A stretch of DNA of 64,000 bases from NCBI GenBank assembly GCA_038373865.1, contig JAXGGA010003379.1, positions 39,844 through 103,843 of the forward strand, read 5' to 3'. Source of the stretch: Uloborus plumipes. Taxonomy: Eukaryota; Arthropoda; Arachnida; Araneae; Uloboridae. How positions within the stretch are numbered: the stretch's first letter is position 1; every line of letters starts with the position of its first letter. A program made the position numbers and the translations under genes. This document shows positions 57,816 through 64,000 of the stretch, in pieces. The notes under the pieces were generated by a model. That model was not told where the DNA came from. It made no database searches and saw only the letters and a program-made list of their open reading frames with translations.

Positions 57816-58199
57816 TCATTGAAAAAGTTTGTTTGTTTGTTCCAAATGGGGCTGCGTTTAGCTTCTTGCCATTTGCAGACCTAGTGCATTCCCCAGAAGC
57901 GGCATCCACTCTTTCATGTGGCACCACCATCAGCGGGATACCATCACCTCAAGTATTTTTGACGCCCAGTTTCCCCACTAGATGGAGGCACCTGGGCTCT
58001 ATTTGATGCGAAACTGCACTAGGAATTTAATTTTGCCAAAGGGATCTTTTACATGCCGCATAATCATACGACATGAGCGCTGTCGATTTTCTGCATCATG
58101 AAAATCCACCGACTGGAGCCCGGTTCGAACCCGCGCTTTTGGGCTTAAGAGGCCAGCGTCTTAACCACTATACCACTCTGTCGGCTCATTGAAAAAGTT
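57816..58199 (-). repeat. tRNA-derived SINE with 14-bp target-site duplication
   Basis: TCATTGAAAAAGTT flanks the element on both sides (57,816-57,829 and 58,186-58,199), showing insertion by target-primed retrotransposition. On the minus strand it starts GCCGACAGAGTGGTATAGTG, with GGTTCGAACCC as a perfect B box and a CTCTTAA loop that places CTT where a lysine anticodon would be. The ~280-bp body is unrelated to the tRNA and ends in an AACAAACAAAC tail. Stem pairing is imperfect (anticodon stem and T stem), so it is a SINE, not a tRNA gene. Confidence 0.85.
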
Positions 58200-60845
58200 A
58201 TATAATAAATATAGAAAAATTTATAATTTAAAGCGTGATGGTTTTATAAGGGTAAATATCGTCTAGAGATTAGTTTTTTGAATAAATTAGCCAGAAGACA
58301 ACGAGTTTTTACCTTATTGTAAATAGCAAAATAAATTAGCATAATTTGCAAATTTCACTAGATTTATTGACTATCTCATAAGATACGACCGTTACTGAAG
58401 AAATAACGTTATTTAAATATTTTGTTTTCATTTTTCAAAATTCAATTGCGCTTCAAAGAAGTAGAGTTCATATATTTTAGAAAATTCGTGTAATCTAACA
58501 CGTTTGAAATCTTTATAAGATATTTTAGGTAACAAATAATATTTCTATTAAAATGGAATTTCCCAAATATGTATGTTATCTATACCAACAAGAAGACGTA
58601 TTGCATAAACTTCCAGGTACATGAAATTTCTAAAAAAGCATGTGACGGTAATATCAGTATAAACGAAATATTTATCGTACTAGAACTGAGATAATGACAA
58701 AAAAAGAAAGAAAGATTTCTGGATCAAAAACCAAGGAAATATCAGCTCGTTTTATATCCAATTATTCTAGGGAAAGACGGTGATTTGGGAGATTTCAGAA
58801 TTTAATGTATCATATTGCTTTGATATATTTTCTACAATTAAGTTTGTTAGTGAAGGATAGGTATCATTACATAACGAAGCACTAATAACATAAAAAATAT
58901 AATAAAACGAGATCAGCTATTTTGGTGAATTTCTGAATTTGGAAATTTTTCTGGGCATTTTTCCCCTTCTCAATCTTGATGACTATAGGTAGGTGATTCA
59001 TGACTCTTTCTTCTTAGAAAAAAAAAGTTATATTACAAAGACTAGTTACATGCTTTAAAAATAGTCACGAAAACGTTTTTTAGTACGCTAACAGGAATTT
59101 TAAACACCATAATATATATTACAACATTTTAACACAGCACAGAAAGAAATTACATTAAGCACATATGTTTGAATATTTTTGTAATTTTACAGTTTTTATT
59201 TAATTTCGCAATTGTTTCCAATAATTCCTTTTAAATACAAAAACAATTTTTTGCGTAATGATATAATTTTAAGAAAGTCAAAATAGCGTAAGGTTGATGA
59301 TTGACAATAACTCAAACATTTTAACTTATAGTTTTCATTATTTTACTTGTAATAGCTATCAACATTATCGAAAACTATAAATGCTCTACGAAAACCAAAT
59401 TTATTGATACTAAGAAATCTAGAATGTCACCAAAATAAACCTGATCATAGCGAAATATCATTTAAACTTAAATACATAGGTAGTAATACATGCGCAATTT
59501 AACCGTAAAAAGAACATTGGCATAATGGAATGAATTCCGCAAGTCATTGGCATTTTTCCCCCTAGCGAAAAAGAGTTTCCTCCCCAAAGACGTATAAAAT
59601 ATTGTACGATATTCACTCAGAGATGCTTGTTTCTTGCATACTGCAGAGAAACAATGTCCTTCGTACATCAAACCTGTGTTCGACTAAACTAAAATAATCG
59701 AAAACCACACACATAGCGCTTGCTCACAACAACTTTATAACACGTCTATATCCTTTCAATACAGTCTGGGCCGCTGCGCCTTCTATAAAGTGAAAGTTAA
59801 AGTTCTTAAAACAAACTTAACATAAAGAGGCTGAAACTATCAGCAAACAAATTTAATCATTAACAGGGACGGAGGAGGATGATCGCCACTCCCTTGCAGA
59901 ACTATCTTCTGGTAATGTTTCAGTATTGAATTTTACAATTTTTTTAAAACACACACACATCCACAATTTTTGACGAGTTTTTATGATGTTGTGAAAAGGA
60001 AAGTTTTTGGCTCTCCCAGAAATTTTTCGGCATTGAAGTCCGAAACCTTTGGGAACAAAATTTTAAGCCTGTATGCTGAGTAAAAAGTAGGCAACAAGAA
60101 CTAATCGACCCTGAATGGAAATTTTTCTCGGTCCACCGTTAATCATTAATAACATAATTTTGACCCAGCCATTGAAATAATAAACTGCGACTGTCATAAG
60201 GGAAACAATAAGAACAACGCTTGAGCTGGTAAAAACCGAACTTCATCTTCAATTAATCATAGCTAAATAATAAATATTTTACGTTTATTCTCAATGAAAC
60301 TTTAAAAGAAATTTCAAGAATAAAAAATAATAATAAATAAAACATTCTCAGAAACGCTACTAACTCAACAATTTATAGCGGAAAAAAATTGTAGCAAAAA
60401 TAAAAATAAAAACCTTAGGAAATTGCATCAATAAACATTCTTTCACCTAGTATAAAAAATAAATGCTTCACCAAACTTATTTACTTTTATTCAAATTAAC
60501 TTCAAACCTCAACCAAAAACCTCAAAATAACTATCACTGTTATTGAACACGTTTTTCATCTTAATTATAAATGACTGCAGCTTTCATCCTTATGACAAGC
60601 TACAATTTACTTTCCTAGTACTGTAAATATTGTATCAATTAATTTGTACAGTGATTAAGGTAAATCAGTCCTTTTAATAGACAGATTTGAAAATTTTTGC
60701 TTTATTTTATTTTTTTAATTTTGCATTACCGCGGTTTCTTTTTTAGTTTGTAGATATGGTTTTGGGTTCCACGATGCATTTTGATTTGTCATCAATTTAT
60801 TTTTCTATGATTTGCTAAAAAATGTTTTAATATAGTTCGTTTTAT
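58200..60845. other. AT-rich DNA, no gene seen
   Basis: About 2.6 kb with no recognised repeat, RNA or coding feature. The longest frame is 67 codons (59,468-59,671 minus), without family resemblance. Confidence 0.5.
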
Positions 60846-61085
60846 CTCAGAATCTGAACATGTTCATTCCGGAATTACTGTCTGACTACGGATGAGATAG
60901 AAAGGCAGTCATCCGGTTTACTGGCGGAAGTGGAAGCATCTATTAGTTTTTAGAGATGCCAGCTTTAGCAGATGAGTGTTAGCCTCCACATTAAAAGAAA
61001 CACGCACAACAAATTAAATTAGCTCCCTCGTTCTGATAGAATCGTCCTATCCGCTTGCCAATTCCATAGCAACCGTGGGTAGAAT
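60846..61085. other. Unique, moderately complex segment
   Basis: Non-repetitive and less AT-rich than its surroundings (for example CGGTTTACTGGCGGAAGTGG and ATTCCATAGCAACCGTGGG). No coding frame. Candidate conserved non-coding DNA only. Confidence 0.3.
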
Positions 61086-61332
61086 ATAACTCTTAGTTTT
61101 CAGGTATAATGTTCAATTACGAATATTTGATTTTCACGACTCTTCTTAATCCCGTTTCTCTGATGATTTAAATTCTGATCAGTTGTTTTTCAGTTTTGTA
61201 AACTTTTTATTTTTGTCTTTTTAATTTTATGTATATGTATGTTTTGTTACTTTTTTATGATAGAAAATCTTATGTATTTCTAATAATTATGAGTATATAT
61301 GAGTACATATATATATGTGTGTGGGTTTGGGG

Positions 61333-61872
61333 TCAAATTGTCGCGGCCGAAATGTCGCGGGCCAAAATGTCGCGGCAAAAATGTCGCCGAGCCAAAATGT
61401 CGCGGGCTAAAATGTCGCGGGCCAAAATGTCGCCGGTCCAAAATGTCGCCGAGCCAAAATGTCGCGGGCTAAAATGTCGCGGGCTAAAATGTCGCCGGTC
61501 CAAAATGTCGCCGAGCCGAAATGTCGCGGGCTAAAATGTCGCGGGCCAAAATGTCGCCGGTCCAAAATATCGTCTGCCCAAAATGTCGCGGGCCAAAATG
61601 TCGCCGGGCCAGAATGTCGCCGGTCAAAAATGTCGCCAGGCCAAAATGTCGCCGGTCAAAAATGTCGCCGGGCCAAAATGTCGCCAGGCCAAAATGTCGC
61701 CGGTCAAAAATGTCGCCGGGCCAAAATGTCGCCAGTCAAAAATGTCGCCGGGCCAGAATGTCGCCGGTCCAAAATGTCGCCGGTCAAAAATGTCGCCGGT
61801 CCAAAATAACGCCGGTCCGAAAGGCCGCCAGTCCAAAATGTTTCCAGTCCAAAATATAGCCGTTCCTAAATG
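61333..61872 (+). repeat. CpG-rich minisatellite, ~16-bp unit
   Basis: About 33 units of AAAATGTCGC(C/G)GG(T/G/C)(C/T)C-type sequence, mostly 16 bp with 15- and 17-bp variants, decaying at the right end. Sub-patterns (CGGGCC, CGGTCC, CGAGCC, CGGTCA) recur in blocks, suggesting higher-order expansion. Because 16 is not a multiple of three, all forward frames read similar MSRAK/KCRR/QNVAG repeats. I treat those frames as artefacts. Confidence 0.9.
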
Positions 61873-62223
61873 ACACTAAGTGCATAGTACAGATTTAATG
61901 TTTCCAGCAATTCACAAATTCAATGCAGCTTAATTATGTAGCTCAATTTTACTAATAAGCTTATCACGATATGATAAATACACCTGTTTAGTAACTTTTT
62001 TTAAACGTAACAGTTTATATAATTAGCTTAATTTATTAACAAAAATGTAACTAAATTGATTTCTTCTAACGCTTAAATTATTTAAGTACCAAAATAATGC
62101 CATAGTTTATTCAGGGCTGTGCTAGGGCCCAGGGACGCTAAATTTCTTCCTTTTTAATACGCTTTTATTAGTTTCACATGTGGGTTTGTTTGTTTTTTGT
62201 TTGTTTGTTTGTAGGTATGTAAC
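61873..62223. other. AT-rich DNA, no gene seen
   Basis: Spacer between the minisatellite and the fold-back element. A TTTG-rich stretch lies at 62,186-62,212. Confidence 0.5.
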
Positions 62224-62413
62224 TCTGACAAGGGGACCTTACAGGTTGTCACTCACCGATTTTGATGAGTTTTATATATTATGTAGAGGGACCCACCCTA
62301 AGTATTTTAGCAAAAGGATATGCTCCAATGCGCCTTAGTTTCCGAGATATAACGACGATCCAAAGTTCAGCTCGAAGTTATTATAGAGGTACGGTTGAGC
62401 AGTGGTCACAACA

Positions 62414-62482
62414 GCGGCCGTAGCCCAGTGAGCAAGGTCCCCCACTTCGACCGCTGGAGGTCTGGGGATCGAGTCCCGTGAC
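62414..62482 (+). repeat. tRNA-like module, left arm
   Basis: TAGCCCAGTGAGCAAGG (62,421-62,437) resembles an A box, and GGATCGAGTCC (62,466-62,476) a B box with one mismatch. A D-stem-like GCC...GGT is present. The acceptor stem does not pair fully. Confidence 0.6.
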
Positions 62483-62615
62483 GTATTTTTTTTTCTTTAA
62501 TATCGAAAAAAATTCGATAGTTAATGGAAAATCGTTTAATTATTCATTTTTATTTTATTTATTTATTCATTTAGAAAATATTTTTTTTTTCAATTTTTTA
62601 TATTGTTAATTCACT

Positions 62616-62678
62616 TGACTCGATCCCCAGACCTCCAGCGGTCGGAGTAGGGGACCTTGCTCACTGGGCTACGGCCGC
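62616..62678 (-). repeat. tRNA-like module, right arm
   Basis: The inverted counterpart of 62,414-62,482. CCTTGCTCACTGGGCTA (62,655-62,671) is the A-box complement, and GACTCGATCC (62,618-62,627) the B-box complement. Confidence 0.6.
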
Positions 62679-62844
62679 TGTTGTGCCCACTGCTCAACCG
62701 TACCTCTGTAACAACTTCGAGCTGAACTTTGGATCGTTATATCTCAAAAACTAAGGCAGGGATTCAAGTGAAACAGCACTGCGATCGCTTCGAATTGCAA
62801 TCGCTATTGGAAGTGAATTACATTATCATCAACTTAAATTGGCA

Positions 62845-62852
62845 TGACGTCA
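62845..62852. promoter_or_regulatory. CRE-type site TGACGTCA
   Basis: Perfect CREB/ATF octamer inside the MITE; one of two. Sequence match only. Confidence 0.35.
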
Positions 62853-62960
62853 CTACGGGTGGAGCCAATAAGAGCTCACAAGCACTCAGCGATCGCCTCT
62901 TATTCGCCAAGTAGGCTGTGACGTTTTATCTAGTTCGCTTTTCATAGGCAAACGTTACGC

Positions 62961-62968
62961 TGACGTCA
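62961..62968. promoter_or_regulatory. CRE-type site TGACGTCA
   Basis: Second perfect CREB/ATF octamer inside the MITE, conserved in the related copy at 50,600. Confidence 0.35.
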
Positions 62969-63112
62969 CGATGTTTTTATCAAGAAACGTTTTAATGTAA
63001 TTCATTTCCAGTCGCGACTGTAATTTGCGATTGCCTGTTTCACTTGAATCCCTGCCTAAGGCGCATTGAGGAATATATTTTTGCTTAAATACTTAGGGTG
63101 AGTCCCTCTACA

Positions 63113-64000
63113 TCTATATATATAAAAATGAATGTTGGTGTGTGTGTGTGTTCCCTAAGATCTCAGAAACTAACCGGGAGATTTGGCTGAAATTTTCACC
63201 GTTTGTTCCTTTTGGTACTGGGAAGGTTTAGAGACCAGTTTCAACAAAATCCGATGGGTAGTCATTTTTTTATTTCAATTTTAGACCTGATTCTGTCTTT
63301 GTAATTTCAATTTAAAACTCCATTTTCGAAGGCTTTCATCAATCCAATCGAGTATTTAGTGTATCAACTCAACTCTCTGGCAGATAGTTGGGATTGTTTG
63401 CTTGCTACCGTAAATTTGGCGATCTTTTAAATCGCGCCAAGAGCCCTCAATAATGTAAGTTTTCCCAGTAACTATCTCAAGTATAAAGGATAGAAAAGGT
63501 ATTTGATTAATAGATTAATCTTTTGTCAAAAACAAATGAGATTCAGTTTCATATTTCGGAACTCCATTAGATTTGTAGAGGCTTAGACGTCATGCATTAT
63601 TTTCCAGACGAACACTATTTTGTTCTTTATGAAGTATGTTGCTATATTTTCTCGCCAAACATCCAATCAATAGTTCGTTTTCATGTCCATACTATTTGCT
63701 ATGATATACCGCAATGTTGGAAATTATTTTAACGCCTTACGAATGGTGTACATTTACCGCCAAATATAATATTCAAATTGATTTCAGATCGCCAAAAAGT
63801 AATTGATCAGTACATTTTTACAGTGTAATTGTTTATATGTAAATTTTTCTTTATTATTGTTCACCGTTTTTTTTCTTTTTTTTTTTTTTTTTTAATTTAA
63901 GGGAGCAGTTGACAGTCTACTTTTTTGAATTGATCAGTGCATTTTTATAACGTAACTGTATATCTGTATTTTTTTTTTTTTTTTGTTCACCATGCTTTTT
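63113..64000 (+). mobile_element. Helitron-like 5-prime end, running off the window
   Basis: TCTATATATATAAAAATGAA directly follows an A and interrupts the fold-back arm. A GTGTGTGT run, TCAGAAACTAACCGGGAGAT and GAAATTTTCACCGTTTG follow, a layout typical of arthropod non-autonomous Helitrons. The 3-prime hairpin and CTRR are not reached. Confidence 0.5.
63797..64000 (+). repeat. Twofold tandem repeat (~128-bp unit)
   Basis: TTGATCAGTACATTTTTACA (about 63,802) recurs as TTGATCAGTGCATTTTTATA (about 63,930). Both are followed by TGTAA(T/C)TGT, a T-rich run and TTGTTCACC. The array may continue past the window. Confidence 0.65.

Larger units (their letters stand above)
62756..63055. mobile_element. 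300-bp MITE carrying CRE-type sites
   Basis: GCAGGGATTCAAGTGAAACA and its exact inverse at 63,036-63,055 are the ends. CTAAG flanks both sides (62,751-62,755 and 63,056-63,060), and the uninterrupted site CTAAGGCGCATTG is present in fold-back copy 1 near 35,447. TGACGTCA occurs at 62,845-62,852 and 62,961-62,968. No coding sequence. A partial relative lies at 50,585. Confidence 0.85.
62224..63112. mobile_element. Fold-back element with tRNA-like arms, copy 2 (split by two insertions)
   Basis: It begins TCTGACAAGGGGACCTTACA like copy 1 at 34,745. Here both arms carry the tRNA-like module (62,414-62,482 and 62,616-62,678) and are complementary through AACTTCGAGCTGAACTTTGG. A 300-bp MITE sits in the right arm at 62,756, and the arm is cut at 63,112 by a Helitron-like 5-prime end. 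Sequence corresponding to the terminal ~40-50 bp of the right arm is therefore missing from the window. Confidence 0.75.

Noticed and set aside
57721..57930. 69-codon minus frame across the SINE body
   Set aside because: It starts inside the SINE and runs out into flanking AT-rich DNA; repeats of this kind often give spurious exon predictions.
58110..58185. A functional tRNA-Lys(CTT) gene on the minus strand
   Set aside because: T-stem and anticodon-stem pairing is broken, and it is the head of a SINE with a tail and target duplication.
61229..61873. Several 96-116-codon frames with MSRAK/KCRR repeats
   Set aside because: The 16-bp minisatellite is open in all forward frames; there are no flanking exons and no consistent frame.

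Overview
This window looks like non-coding DNA from a large, AT-rich, repeat-laden arthropod genome. A chelicerate such as a spider is my best guess; that is inference from repeat style, not from any diagnostic gene. I found no intact host protein-coding gene, no rRNA and no bona fide tRNA gene. Open reading frames are short and mostly fall in repeats or low-complexity DNA. The only recognisable coding remnants are transposase pieces: a Tc1-like pseudogene (11.9-13.1 kb), a mariner pseudogene (14.6-15.8 kb), a pogo/Tigger-type helix-turn-helix fragment on the minus strand (33.0-33.5 kb), a pogo-like carboxy-terminal fragment inside another element (53.1-53.5 kb) and a probable third pogo scrap (50.0-50.2 kb).

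Layout. 1-9 kb: AT-rich DNA with a GC-rich island (1.06-1.36 kb), several MITEs, a non-autonomous Helitron (5.3-6.8 kb) and a long ATT microsatellite. 9-18 kb: an old threefold tandem duplication, a four-unit tandem array of a dispersed repeat, Tc1 and mariner pseudo-elements, and another twofold duplication. 18-26 kb: a hAT MITE with a perfect 8-bp target duplication, a second GC-rich island (21.27-21.83 kb), an AT microsatellite and a degenerate minisatellite. 26.6-28.4 kb: a higher-order tandem array. 28-46 kb: SINEs, pogo/Tigger and hAT elements, a nested fold-back element, a TAA microsatellite and further tandem duplications. 46.9-49.7 kb: a threefold ~475-bp tandem array whose first unit is split by a nearly perfect 1.53-kb palindromic Tc1-like element. 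51.6-54.0 kb: a Helitron-like element with ~143-bp tandem repeats and a nested pogo-like element. 57-64 kb: a tRNA-derived SINE with a 14-bp target duplication, a CpG-rich 16-bp minisatellite, and a fold-back element carrying tRNA-like arms that is split by two younger insertions.

Three patterns stand out. (1) A hairpin-array repeat family occurs seven times plus a fragment. (2) Imperfect tandem duplications of 140-600 bp recur in at least nine places. (3) Nested insertions give a readable order of events: fold-back inside Tigger; a CRE-bearing MITE and a Helitron inside a fold-back; a palindromic Tc1-like element inside a tandem unit. I see no cooperating gene system. The most unusual objects are the palindromic IR/DR element, the hairpin-array family and the fold-back element with tRNA-like promoters in its arms. 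All coordinates and similarities were read by eye.
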